A stretch of 25,304 nucleotides of DNA from NCBI GenBank assembly GCA_964360145.1, contig CAYHWW010000032.1, positions 1 through 25,304 on the forward strand, read 5' to 3'. Position 1 is the first letter of the stretch; the number at the start of each line of letters is the position of its first letter. A model generated the notes under the pieces. The model was not told the DNA's origin and ran no database searches. It was given only the letters and a program-made list of their open reading frames with translations. Both the position numbers and the translations under genes were made by a program. Shown piece after piece: positions 5,478 to 13,276 of the stretch. Origin of the DNA: CAYHWW01 sp964360145 (GTDB lineage: Bacteria; Bdellovibrionota; UBA1018; CAYHWW01).

Positions 5478-6440
5478 ATGACTCCTATGAGTTCTACTGT
5501 TCCAGCCACTGAACGAAGCCACGGCACTACGGCGCTGCTCACCACGGCATTGCCCTTTGTTTTAGCTGCGGCATTGTATCTCAGTGTAGTCTTTGCCGCT
5601 GTGGCAGCGCTGCCCTTGGTTTTCGCCTACCTGCGTTTTGGCCGGGCGTTGGGCGTGCTCTGCTGTGTGTGTAATACTGCTTTGGTTTGGCTGACTGCGG
5701 GGCAGTTCCATGCTGCTACGTTCTTTGTGCTGGCGGTGGTGACAGGTACGGCTTTGACTGAGGGGGTACGCCTCCGCTGGCAGCCCAGCGCCGTCGTCGG
5801 GTTATCCATCGCCACGATGCTGCTTTCTTTGGTGCTGATCCTAGGTACTTTTTCCGCCAAATACCGCGTGAACCCCGTGGAGCGCACCCAGGTTCTCATC
5901 GGTCAGGCCGTTGATCGGGTGGTGGAGGATATTGAGCGTTACAAAAAAAACCACAACGCCACATCTCAAGATCTAGAGCGCGTGTTGGCTGACCCTCAAA
6001 GCACCAAACGTAATATTTTCAATGAGCTTTTCAGCGTCCTGGGTATTGCGACACTCTTGGTTTCAGCCCTGAACTTTCTTGTGATGATTCGACTTAATTT
6101 GGCTGGATCCCGGGAAGTGTTGGGTCTGAAAAAGCTTTTCTTCCGATCTTGGAAGACGCCGGAAATATTGGTGTGGCCCACAATTGCTGCTGGCTTCAGC
6201 TTGGTGGTGGAAGTGCCTTATATCTCTATTGCCGCACTCAATTTTTTCAAGATTTTCATGGCGATTTATGCGATCCAAGGAATAGCCATCCTGGGAGCGC
6301 TCTTCGACTCCTGGAAGCTGAAGCAGGCCGTGCGTCCCTTAGCGTATTTTCTGGCGGTGGCGGTGCTGCTTCCCATGGTGATCAGTTTAGGGTTTTTCGA
6401 TCTCTGGTTCGATTTTCGACAAAAGTTCAAGAAAGGCTGA
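5478..6440 (+). CDS. DUF2232 (YybS-like) multi-pass membrane protein
   Basis: A 320-aa inner-membrane protein with about eight hydrophobic segments and a charged loop (residues about 130-175, YRVNPVERTQ ... RVLADPQSTKRN) between two membrane halves. The second half contains the family-like WKTPEILVWPTIAAGFSLV and the IQGIAILGALFDSW region. Members of this family sit between rpsR and rplI in many bacteria; the biochemical role is not established, though transport has been proposed from fold. The start is uncertain: neither ATG 5478 nor ATG 5487 has a visible ribosome-binding site, because the right arm of the palindromic element (to 5469) lies just upstream. rplI begins 11 nt after the stop. 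Confidence 0.85.
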   Translation: MTPMSSTVPATERSHGTTALLTTALPFVLAAALYLSVVFAAVAALPLVFAYLRFGRALGVLCCVCNTALVWLTAGQFHAATFFVLAVVTGTALTEGVRLRWQPSAVVGLSIATMLLSLVLILGTFSAKYRVNPVERTQVLIGQAVDRVVEDIERYKKNHNATSQDLERVLADPQSTKRNIFNELFSVLGIATLLVSALNFLVMIRLNLAGSREVLGLKKLFFRSWKTPEILVWPTIAAGFSLVVEVPYISIAALNFFKIFMAIYAIQGIAILGALFDSWKLKQAVRPLAYFLAVAVLLPMVISLGFFDLWFDFRQKFKKG

Positions 6441-6451
6441 AGGCTATGACT

Positions 6452-6898
6452 ATGAAAGTGATTTTGAGAGAAAATATCGACAGCTTGGGCCGTATCGGCG
6501 ACGTGGTGCGAGTGTCTGAAGGCTACGCCCGCAATTTCCTCTTGCCCCGCAATCTGGTGATCGCGGCTGACGAGCACAATGTGAAAGAGATGGAGCACCA
6601 TCGTAAGGCTCTGGAACGTCGCCGTGCGCGCTCCATGAAGGACGCCCAGTCCTTGGTGGCCAGGATTGAAGCCCTCTCCTGCACCATTACACGGAAAGCC
6701 GGCGAACAAGACAAACTGTTCGGCTCCGTGACTTCAGCGGACATCGCTCAGGCACTCAAGAAAGAGGGCTTGCCGGTGGATCGCAAGCAGTTGCATCTGG
6801 AAGAGCCCATTAAGCAGCTGGGCGTGTTCACTGTCAGTGTCAAGCTGCACCCCGAGGTATCCGCCAAGCTTAAGGTTTGGGTTGTCGCTGAGAAATAA
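6452..6898 (+). CDS. rplI: 50S ribosomal protein bL9
   Basis: Binds 23S rRNA near the base of the L1 stalk. The N-terminal rRNA-binding domain is canonical: MKVILRENIDSLGRIGDVVR followed by VSEGYARNFLLPRN. Then comes the long connecting helix (DEHNVKEMEHHRKALERRRA) and the C-terminal domain (DKLFGSVTSADIAQALKKEG through AKLKVWVV). The length of 148 aa is normal. The start at 6452 gives the usual MKVIL N-terminus and is 8 nt from GAAGG (6439-6443); ATG 6446 would add two residues and cannot be excluded. Cotranscription with the upstream membrane protein is likely. Confidence 0.96.
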   Translation: MKVILRENIDSLGRIGDVVRVSEGYARNFLLPRNLVIAADEHNVKEMEHHRKALERRRARSMKDAQSLVARIEALSCTITRKAGEQDKLFGSVTSADIAQALKKEGLPVDRKQLHLEEPIKQLGVFTVSVKLHPEVSAKLKVWVVAEK

Positions 6899-6961
6899 GC
6901 GGAGAAGCAGCGCAGCATACCGTTCTCTTGGGGTAGAATGGGTTTGTAGGGGAGATACGGA

Positions 6962-8482
6962 ATGGATCTATCCATGGCCGAAAGCGGGCCTGCCCCAGGG
7001 CGGTCCCGCCAATTGCCACCACAGGATCTGGATGCGGAGAAGTCCCTGCTCGGGGCTCTCCTGCTGGACGGTGCCGCTTTTCCTAAAATCGTAGACATTG
7101 CCCTAGAGCCCGGCGACTTCTACCGCGAGGCCAATGGGAAGATCTTCGAGTCCATTCTCTCTCTCTCCACTCGTGGCGAGCCGGTAGACGTCGTCACGCT
7201 ATCCGCTCATTTGAGAAGTGTTGGGGCCTATGAGGGAATCGGTGGCGGGCAGGCCTTGAGCGCGTTGTTTGAGAACAGCTATAGCAGTGCCCACGTGGTG
7301 CACTACGCCCGCATTGTCAAAGACCGTTCCACGCTACGCAAAGTCATCTCTGCCAGCAACGAGGTCATCGACCAGGCCTACACTGGCGTTGAGAGCATGG
7401 ATGAGTTCTTGGACGAGGTGGAGCGCAGCGTTTTTGCGGTCACAGGCGCAACGACAAAAAACTCCATTGTAGGCATCCGGGATATTTTGCTCGGAAATAT
7501 GCAGCGCATTCAGGAGCTTTCCGAAAAAGAAACCACGGTAACGGGGCTGGGTACCGGTTTCCGTGAATTCGATCGCATGACAACCGGCCTTCACCCGGGC
7601 CAGCTCATTGTCATCGCCGCCCGCCCCGCCATGGGAAAAACCTCATTAGCGCTCAACATGGCTCAGAACGCCGCGGTGCAAGGCAAGGTGGGCGTGGTTG
7701 TATTCTCTCTAGAAATGGCCAAAGAGGAATTGGGTTTCCGTTTCTTGACGGGGCTCGCCCGGGTGAATAGCTCGGCCCTCAAAGTGGGTCGTTTGAAGGA
7801 CCGGGATTGGAAGGCACTGACTAAGGCCGCGAGCGTGCTCAGCGATGCCAAGATATTCATCGATGATAGCGCCGCCATCTCCGTTCTTGAGATGCGCTCT
7901 CGCTGCCGTCGTATTCAGACCGAGCATGGTCTGGGCCTCATCATCGTGGACTACCTACAGCTCATGCGGGGCACTTCAAAACCGGGTAAGGGCTCAGACA
8001 ATCGCGAACGGGAAATTTCAGAGATCTCCCGGGGTTTGAAGTCCCTCGCAAAGGAATTGCGTGTGCCCGTCATTGCACTCTCCCAGTTGAACCGGGGTGT
8101 GGAATCCCGCACCGACAAGCGCCCCATGCTGAGCGATTTGCGGGAATCTGGCGCCATCGAACAGGATGCAGATATCGTAGCCTTCGTTTATCGGGACGAA
8201 GTGTACAACAAAGACAGCGAAGACAAGGGCAAGGCCGAGTTCATCATGGCTAAGCACCGGTCCGGCGGCGTGGGTACCGTCCGCCTCAACTGGGATGCGG
8301 AGTTTACCGCTTTCAGCAACGAAGATGACACCACGTCGCAGTCCTACGGCACTGGCTATTCCGCTGGCAACGTAGCGGCTGGGCCACCGGAGTTTGCCTC
8401 ACCGAACGCTGGGCAAAGCGGCAACGCCCCCAGGCCTGCCGTGGGGCCGCGTAAGCCGGGCTTGGACCTACCTAACTTTTAA
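6962..8482 (+). CDS. dnaB: Replicative DNA helicase DnaB
   Basis: Hexameric 5'-3' helicase that unwinds DNA at the replication fork. The N-terminal domain has the typical PPQDLDAEKSLLGALLLDGA start. The RecA-like C-terminal domain has Walker A ARPAMGKTS (Lys226), Walker B LIIVDYLQLM (Asp330) and the DnaB motifs LKSLAKELRVPVIALSQLNR and SDLRESGAIEQDAD. No intein interrupts it. The 506 aa include a low-complexity Gly/Pro/Ala-rich tail of about 50 residues after the usual end (RLNWDAEFTAFSN). ATG 6962 follows AGGGGAG (6948-6954) at 7 nt. Last gene of the rpsF operon; a TAGAAT at 6934-6939 may mark an extra promoter but lacks a good -35. Confidence 0.97.
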   Translation: MDLSMAESGPAPGRSRQLPPQDLDAEKSLLGALLLDGAAFPKIVDIALEPGDFYREANGKIFESILSLSTRGEPVDVVTLSAHLRSVGAYEGIGGGQALSALFENSYSSAHVVHYARIVKDRSTLRKVISASNEVIDQAYTGVESMDEFLDEVERSVFAVTGATTKNSIVGIRDILLGNMQRIQELSEKETTVTGLGTGFREFDRMTTGLHPGQLIVIAARPAMGKTSLALNMAQNAAVQGKVGVVVFSLEMAKEELGFRFLTGLARVNSSALKVGRLKDRDWKALTKAASVLSDAKIFIDDSAAISVLEMRSRCRRIQTEHGLGLIIVDYLQLMRGTSKPGKGSDNREREISEISRGLKSLAKELRVPVIALSQLNRGVESRTDKRPMLSDLRESGAIEQDADIVAFVYRDEVYNKDSEDKGKAEFIMAKHRSGGVGTVRLNWDAEFTAFSNEDDTTSQSYGTGYSAGNVAAGPPEFASPNAGQSGNAPRPAVGPRKPGLDLPNF

Positions 8483-8489
8483 AGCCGAA

Positions 8490-8747
8490 TCACTTCTCTT
8501 TGTCTTTATTGCCGCGCTTGATCTGGGTGATTTGCTGGCGGAGTTCAGAAGCGAGATCATCGATACGATCATTGAGTTCGCGGATGTCGTCTTTGGTGGC
8601 TAAGCCCAGACGCTTCACCGTCTTCATCAGGTTGTCCTTCTTCAGGAGTTCATGGACTTGGGCAATGCCGGACTTTTGGAGGTTTTCCAGAGTCTTCATG
8701 GATTGTTTTGCTTGGCTCAGGATCTGTTCAATGCGTATTTTGTTCAT
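8490..8747 (-). CDS. Small phasin-like coiled-coil protein, 85 aa
   Basis: An 85-aa, highly charged, all-helical protein with no export signal. The second half, LGLATKDDIRELNDRIDDLA followed by SELRQQI, is a heptad-type coiled coil. It resembles the 'TRDDI..L..RI..L' segment of PhaF/PhaI-type polyhydroxyalkanoate granule proteins and other phasin-superfamily proteins. The N-terminal part (IEQILSQAKQSMKTLENLQK) is amphipathic. The start at 8747 has GAGGGG about 8 nt upstream on the minus strand. It is convergent with dnaB (7-nt gap) and divergent from the next gene. No PHA synthase is in the window, so the phasin reading rests on sequence resemblance only. Confidence 0.7.
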   Translation of the reverse strand: MNKIRIEQILSQAKQSMKTLENLQKSGIAQVHELLKKDNLMKTVKRLGLATKDDIRELNDRIDDLASELRQQITQIKRGNKDKEK

Positions 8748-8864
8748 AGGACACCCCTCGGTGGGCAGATTTTGCCATGAAAAAACCGGAAAATCCCACT
8801 AAAACGCTCTGCGTTATTTCCGCCAGCCCTCGCTCCCCCTAAAGTAGATAGAGGAGGATCGCCC

Positions 8865-9374
8865 ATGATTCGCATTTCTACCCTGTCCCTTGTCGTCGTC
8901 GCTCTTTGGTCTGGAGTGGTCCAAGCGGCGCCCAACACGGTGTCTAAGGGGGGGCGTTCGTCGGATGACAGAGAAAAATACCGTTATGAGATGAATCTGG
9001 ATCTCTCCGCCATGTTTGTCCGAGATACCCGTCCCATCGGTAGTTCAGACACTGGTACGAAGGTAAGTTTGGGCGGCATGTTCGCAAGCTGGGTGGGTCT
9101 TGATGCCTTGGGCATGTATGAGCTCAAGTCCAAGTCCTTCCTGGTCGGCGCCGATGTGAGGCTTGTCCCCATCGACTGGCTTTTCCTCAAAGCAGGGGCC
9201 GGTGCCTATAATGATCGTTTGACGCGGTCCCTCAAGGCTACCCCGGTCCTCGGAGTGGGCCTCATGGCCCGCTTCACCGAGTATTACTACATGACAGTGG
9301 AGAGCATGTACTTCCAGGGCCCAGACAATGGCAAGAACATCGGCGTGGGTGCCGGTCTGGGACTGATCTTCTAA
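8865..9374 (+). CDS. Small secreted protein, probable outer-membrane beta-barrel
   Basis: A 169-aa protein with a clear Sec signal peptide (MIRISTLSLVVVALW..., likely cut after VQA, residue 21). The mature part alternates short amphipathic strands and turns: YRYEMNLDLSAMFVRD, KVSLGGMFASWVGLDALGMY, SFLVGADVRLVPIDWLFLKA, VLGVGLMARFTEYYYMTVES. It ends in GVGAGLGLIF with the C-terminal Phe typical of BAM substrates. The length fits an 8-stranded barrel. A strong GGAGG lies 7 nt before ATG 8865. I cannot name the family. It is transcribed toward the Bat operon, but a separate promoter for that operon lies in the gap, so it is probably its own unit. Confidence 0.75.
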   Translation: MIRISTLSLVVVALWSGVVQAAPNTVSKGGRSSDDREKYRYEMNLDLSAMFVRDTRPIGSSDTGTKVSLGGMFASWVGLDALGMYELKSKSFLVGADVRLVPIDWLFLKAGAGAYNDRLTRSLKATPVLGVGLMARFTEYYYMTVESMYFQGPDNGKNIGVGAGLGLIF

Positions 9375-9397
9375 GGGACTCTTCATTTCATTCTAAC

Positions 9398-9426
9398 TTC
9401 ACAAGCATCGGCCCCTCCCCTAGAAT
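9398..9426 (+). promoter_or_regulatory. Sigma70-type promoter of the moxR-bat operon
   Basis: TTCACA (9398-9403, 5/6 to TTGACA) and TAGAAT (9421-9426, 5/6 to TATAAT) are separated by exactly 17 nt. Transcription would start near 9433, 17 nt before the preferred moxR ATG at 9450, with GGAGGAG (9440-9446) in the leader. This argues against the upstream in-frame ATG 9429, which would lie ahead of the transcript start. It is the best consensus promoter I found in the window. Confidence 0.6.
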
Positions 9427-9449
9427 GAATGCTCACGGCGGAGGAGCCC

Positions 9450-10442
9450 ATGACCAGTCTCGACGTCAATGCCATCACACAGCAGGTCCGTGATAAATCT
9501 CGTTTCGTAGACGAGCTCGTCAATGAAGTCTCTCGAGTCGTCGTGGGTCAGCGCGGCCTCATCGATCGAATTCTCATGGCGCTGTTGTGCGACGGTCATA
9601 TTCTGCTTGAAGGTCTGCCGGGCCTGGCAAAGACACTGACAGTGAAAACCGTGGCTGATGTGGTGAGTACGGGCTTCCAGCGCATCCAGTTCACCCCAGA
9701 CCTTCTTCCTGCTGACCTGGTGGGCACGGTCATTTATAATCAGAAGACCGGTGAGTTTACCCCGAAGCTCGGGCCCATCTTCTCTAACATCATCCTTGCC
9801 GACGAAATCAATCGAGCCCCCGCCAAGGTGCAGAGCGCGCTCCTTGAGGCCATGGCTGAAAAGCAAGTCACGGTGGCTGAGACCACTTACAAGCTCAAAG
9901 ACCCGTTCATCGTGCTGGCTACACAAAACCCCATCGAGCAGGAGGGCACGTACCCGTTGCCGGAAGCTCAGATGGATCGTTTTATGTTCAAGGTGAAGGT
10001 GGATTACCCCACCATGCAAGAAGAGAAGAGCATCTTGAACCGCATGTCGGGCACGGAGTCGCCGCAAGCCCACAAAATCATCGATGCCGCCGCCATCCTT
10101 GAGGCGCGCAGCCTCGTGGCGCAGATCTACATGGACGAGAAGATCAAGGACTACATCCTGAACATCGTTTTCGCCACGCGGTTCCCCGAGAAGCATGGAC
10201 TGCCCGATTATGCTGGCAAGATCCTCGTGGGGGCAAGCCCCCGAGCCACCATCTACCTCGCTAAAGCCGCTCGTGCCGCGGCATTCCTGTCTCACCGTGG
10301 TTTTGTCACCCCAGATGATATCAAGGCCATTGCCTACGATGTGCTCCGTCACCGCATCATCTTAAGCTTCGAGGCTGAGGCCGAAGAGCTTACGACGGAG
10401 AAGATCATCAAGCGGGTGCTGGACACAGTCCAGGTTCCCTAG
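9450..10442 (+). CDS. moxR: MoxR-family AAA+ ATPase
   Basis: Chaperone-like AAA+ ATPase whose relatives work with VWA-domain partners. From ATG 9450 it has 330 aa. Walker A is GLPGLAKT (55-62), Walker B LADEINRAP with Asp118-Glu119, sensor 1 ATQNP (Asn160), and the conserved PLPEAQMDRFMFK with Arg177 as candidate arginine finger. The C-terminal lid domain follows (VGASPRATIYLAKAARAAAF). ATG 9450 is preferred over 9429 because of the GGAGGAG site and the promoter position. It heads a tight operon with DUF58, an unassigned membrane protein, batA, batB/C and batD, all lying within 7.5 kb on one strand. The target of the machine is not evident. Confidence 0.95.
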   Translation: MTSLDVNAITQQVRDKSRFVDELVNEVSRVVVGQRGLIDRILMALLCDGHILLEGLPGLAKTLTVKTVADVVSTGFQRIQFTPDLLPADLVGTVIYNQKTGEFTPKLGPIFSNIILADEINRAPAKVQSALLEAMAEKQVTVAETTYKLKDPFIVLATQNPIEQEGTYPLPEAQMDRFMFKVKVDYPTMQEEKSILNRMSGTESPQAHKIIDAAAILEARSLVAQIYMDEKIKDYILNIVFATRFPEKHGLPDYAGKILVGASPRATIYLAKAARAAAFLSHRGFVTPDDIKAIAYDVLRHRIILSFEAEAEELTTEKIIKRVLDTVQVP

Positions 10443-10455
10443 CCCGGGGCTCATC

Positions 10456-11355
10456 ATGTCCAATCGGGCTCAGGAAATCATTAGACGGGTTAAACGCATT
10501 GAGCTGAGCACGAAGCGGCTCATCGACACCCTTTTGACGGGGCAGTATCACACGCGCTTCAAGGGCCATGGCATGCAGTTCTCCGACCTGCGGGAGTATT
10601 ACCTCGGCGACGATATTCGCCACATCGACTGGAAGGTTACTGCCCGTACGCAGAGCGCCCACGTAAAAAAGTTCGAAGAGGAGCGAGAGCTCAGCGTGTA
10701 TTTCCTCGTGGACTTGAGTGCCAGCGGCGACTTTGGTTCGGTGGAGCACACCAAGCGCGAAGCCCTCGCGGAGGTCTGCGCGCTCCTCGCTTTCGCGGCG
10801 GTGAAGAATGGTGACAAAGTGGGGGTGGTGCTTTTCACGGATCGCATCGAGAAGCACATCCCACCGAAGAAGGGACGAGGTCACGCGTTGCGTTTGATCA
10901 CGGAGCTTCTGGCCTTTGAGCCCCAAGGTAAAGGCACGGATCTCAAGGGCGCCTTGGACTACTGCCTCAAAGTGATGAAGCATAAGGGGATCCTCTTCGT
11001 TGCCAGCGACTTCTACGCGGATGGCTATGAGAGCCCGCTCAAAAAATTAGCCAACAGGCACGACCTCATCGCCCTCACCGTGTCGGACCCTCGGGAGTCG
11101 GAGCTGCCCCCCTTGGGTTTTATCGATACAGTTGATGCGGAAACCGGCCGAACCGGGTGGATCAATGCGGCGAGCTACGCCTTTCGCAAGGCCTTTAGCC
11201 AACGGCGTCAGCGGGTAGAGGGAGAGATCAAGCAGCGCCTCATGTCCGCCGGTGCTGATCGCATTGAATTATCCACGGGCGAGGATTACCTGAAATCCGT
11301 TGTGGAATATTTCGCGCGGTCGCGGCCTGGACGCTCCGCGAGGAGGGTGCCATGA
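10456..11355 (+). CDS. DUF58 protein with VWA-like MIDAS fold
   Basis: A 299-aa cytoplasmic protein with no membrane segment. It contains the DUF58 signature GMQFSDLREYYLGDDIRHID followed by WKVTART, then a VWA-like domain with MIDAS motif Asp86-L-S-A-Ser90 (YFLVDLSASGDF) and the core GDKVGVVLFTDRIEKHIPP. DUF58 proteins almost always follow moxR and are thought to be its VWA-type partner. It starts 13 nt after the moxR stop; the last 4 nt overlap the next start (ATGA, 11352-11355), implying translational coupling. Confidence 0.93.
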   Translation: MSNRAQEIIRRVKRIELSTKRLIDTLLTGQYHTRFKGHGMQFSDLREYYLGDDIRHIDWKVTARTQSAHVKKFEEERELSVYFLVDLSASGDFGSVEHTKREALAEVCALLAFAAVKNGDKVGVVLFTDRIEKHIPPKKGRGHALRLITELLAFEPQGKGTDLKGALDYCLKVMKHKGILFVASDFYADGYESPLKKLANRHDLIALTVSDPRESELPPLGFIDTVDAETGRTGWINAASYAFRKAFSQRRQRVEGEIKQRLMSAGADRIELSTGEDYLKSVVEYFARSRPGRSARRVP

Positions 11356-12272
11356 GTCGCGTCCGCCTCCCTGCTCAGGCAGCGCCACAAACCGCATCAG
11401 CTCCCGCACCGGAGGCACTCACGACCAAGGTGCGGTTACCCGAAGGAGAGGGTTCACATACCCTGGGCGCTGGAGACGCAGTTTTTTTCGACGTTGATTT
11501 GGGACCCCAGCTGAAAAGTGCGGTGCCCAGCTTCCAGGAGACCCTGAAGAACGGCCCCATGACTTGGGGGGATGGGCGTATTCTCGCTTTGACGGAAAAA
11601 CCCCGGGAAGATGGTGGCCGCATCGTTACTGCACGAGTCACGTGCTACAAGCCGGGGGTTTGCAAGTTCCCCGGCCTGATTTTTTTGGAAGATGGCAAGG
11701 AAGTAGCTCTCGCGGAAGCAAAAGAGCTGGAATTCGCCACGGCAGGCCAGCAAGAGAAAGAGCCGGAGCCCTACGCGCCCATTGCCCACGCTCTCCCCGT
11801 GAGTTTGGTGGCGGGCATCGTTGGCGGCGCGCTCCTTGCCGCCATCGCTATTTTCTACGCCGTTCAGCGCTATCTTGCCAACCGCAAGCCCGCGCCCAAG
11901 GCAGAGGCCGCTCCACCACCGGCACCCGCGCCGTTAGAGGAACTGGCCATCCGATTCAAGCAGCTTTCAGCTGCCCGCCACTTGGAGGAGGGGCGCTTTA
12001 AGCCCTATTATTTTGGCATCAGCGAGGCCCTCAAGTCCTACGCTGGCCGCATTTATGGATTCAATGCCGAGGATTGCACCACCCGAGAACTACTCCGTGG
12101 GTTGCGAGACGCCGGGCGGGCTGATGAGGCCCGTGTTGATGAGTGGAGTCACCTCTATGGGGAAATGGATGTGGTGAAGTTCACCGACCAGCTGCCCACG
12201 CCGGTCGATGCTCAGAGTCTCATGGAGCGTGCGCTGACCTTGGCTCGGAAATGTAAAGGAGGCCAGGCGTGA
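11352..12272 (+). CDS. Unassigned Bat-operon membrane protein (BatD-like ectodomain, one TM, DUF4381-like cytoplasmic tail)
   Basis: A 306-aa protein between DUF58 and batA. Residues 1-145 have a beta-rich, BatD-like look (DAVFFDVDLGPQLKS, GRIVTARVTCYKPGVCKFPG). A single membrane segment lies at about 147-172 (PVSLVAGIVGGALLAAIAIF), followed by the basic YLANRKPAPK and a Pro/Ala linker. The C-terminal domain (about 195-306, with EEGRFKPYYFGISEALKSYA and GFNAEDCTTRELLRGL) resembles tails of proteins in Bat operons. The positive-inside rule puts the C-terminus in the cytoplasm. No N-terminal signal peptide is visible in frame, and none upstream, which is odd for an ectodomain. GGAGGG lies ahead of ATG 11352; the last 4 nt overlap batA. 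Confidence 0.8.
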   Translation: MSRVRLPAQAAPQTASAPAPEALTTKVRLPEGEGSHTLGAGDAVFFDVDLGPQLKSAVPSFQETLKNGPMTWGDGRILALTEKPREDGGRIVTARVTCYKPGVCKFPGLIFLEDGKEVALAEAKELEFATAGQQEKEPEPYAPIAHALPVSLVAGIVGGALLAAIAIFYAVQRYLANRKPAPKAEAAPPPAPAPLEELAIRFKQLSAARHLEEGRFKPYYFGISEALKSYAGRIYGFNAEDCTTRELLRGLRDAGRADEARVDEWSHLYGEMDVVKFTDQLPTPVDAQSLMERALTLARKCKGGQA

Positions 12273-13276
12273 GATTTCGCGATCCCTGGTTCTTCCTGCT
12301 TCTTCTGCCCGTCGCCTTTGCTTGCGCTCGGGCCTATGCGCGCATGCTGTCAGGGACCTATGCGGCCACTCTGAAAACGCCCTGGTTACGGCTCTGGAGC
12401 CAGGGTGGCGCAGGGCGCATTCCACCGCGTTTCATCGCCCTCATGGGCTATGCCATCGCAGCGGCGTTACTCATCGCAGGGCTTGCGCGGCCCCAGACCA
12501 GCTATCAAAAGGTCAAACACACCACCGAAGGCATCGATATCATGGTGGTGTTCGATCTCTCCGCCAGCATGCGGGTGGAGGATTTCCGCGATAATAATCG
12601 CTTCGACGTGGCCAAAACCGTGATTCGGGATTTCATTGCGGGGCGGCAGTCTGATCGCATTGGCATCGTGGTGTTCTCTGGTGAAGCCGTGACGCTGGTG
12701 CCGCCGACGTTGGATTACAACCTGGTGCTCCAGCAGCTGGAGAACGTGGAAATCGGAGATTTGAAAGACGGCACCGCCATCGGCGAGGGCCTGGCCCTCG
12801 GGGTCACCAGGCTCAGTGCTTCCAAGGCAAAGACCAAAGTGGTGATTTTGGTCACGGACGGCGATAATAATATGGGCCAAATCGATCCCGGCACCGCCGG
12901 CGAGATGGCCAAGGGTTTTGGTATCAAGGTGTACAGCATTGCCATCGGTCGCGAGGGTCGCGTGCGCATGCCCTTTGTTCAAAAAGACATCTTTGGCCGC
13001 AGTTTCCGCACTTATCGATATTACGACAGCTCTATTAATCCCAAGCTTCTGATGCAGATTTCCGAGCACACGGGTGGCAAGTTCTATCGGGTGGAAGGGG
13101 ACACCCAGGTCTTCCGGGATGTGTTCCAGGAGATAGACCGCCTCGAGCGCACCAAGGTCACGAGCCAAGAGCAGGTGAAATACGACGAGAAGTTCATGGC
13201 CTTTGTGGCTGTTGCCCTGGCCATTCTGGCCGCCACCTTCTTGCTGCAGAATACCATTTTGAGGGTCTATCCATGA
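12269..13276 (+). CDS. batA: VWA-domain membrane protein BatA
   Basis: A 335-aa inner-membrane protein. Two N-terminal hydrophobic segments (about 5-22 and 48-68) precede the VWA domain, and a third (about 307-328, FMAFVAVALAILAATFLLQN) closes it. All MIDAS elements are present: Asp96-L-S-A-Ser100, Thr169 in DGTAIGEGLA, and Asp197 in LVTDGDNN, so divalent-metal binding is expected. The start is GTG at 12269, set by the strong AAAGGAGG (12255-12262) and a GTGA overlap with the previous gene. Its end overlaps batB by ATGA. BatA proteins were named from Bacteroides aerotolerance; the precise function is unresolved. Confidence 0.93.
   Translation: MRFRDPWFFLLLLPVAFACARAYARMLSGTYAATLKTPWLRLWSQGGAGRIPPRFIALMGYAIAAALLIAGLARPQTSYQKVKHTTEGIDIMVVFDLSASMRVEDFRDNNRFDVAKTVIRDFIAGRQSDRIGIVVFSGEAVTLVPPTLDYNLVLQQLENVEIGDLKDGTAIGEGLALGVTRLSASKAKTKVVILVTDGDNNMGQIDPGTAGEMAKGFGIKVYSIAIGREGRVRMPFVQKDIFGRSFRTYRYYDSSINPKLLMQISEHTGGKFYRVEGDTQVFRDVFQEIDRLERTKVTSQEQVKYDEKFMAFVAVALAILAATFLLQNTILRVYP

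Noticed and set aside
6934..6939. TAGAAT -10-like hexamer before dnaB
   Set aside because: The position relative to dnaB resembles the moxR promoter, but no -35 better than 2/6 is found at 16-18 nt. Left out as a feature.
9420..10352. 310-aa minus-strand open frame
   Set aside because: Antisense shadow of moxR, whose Walker motifs are unambiguous.
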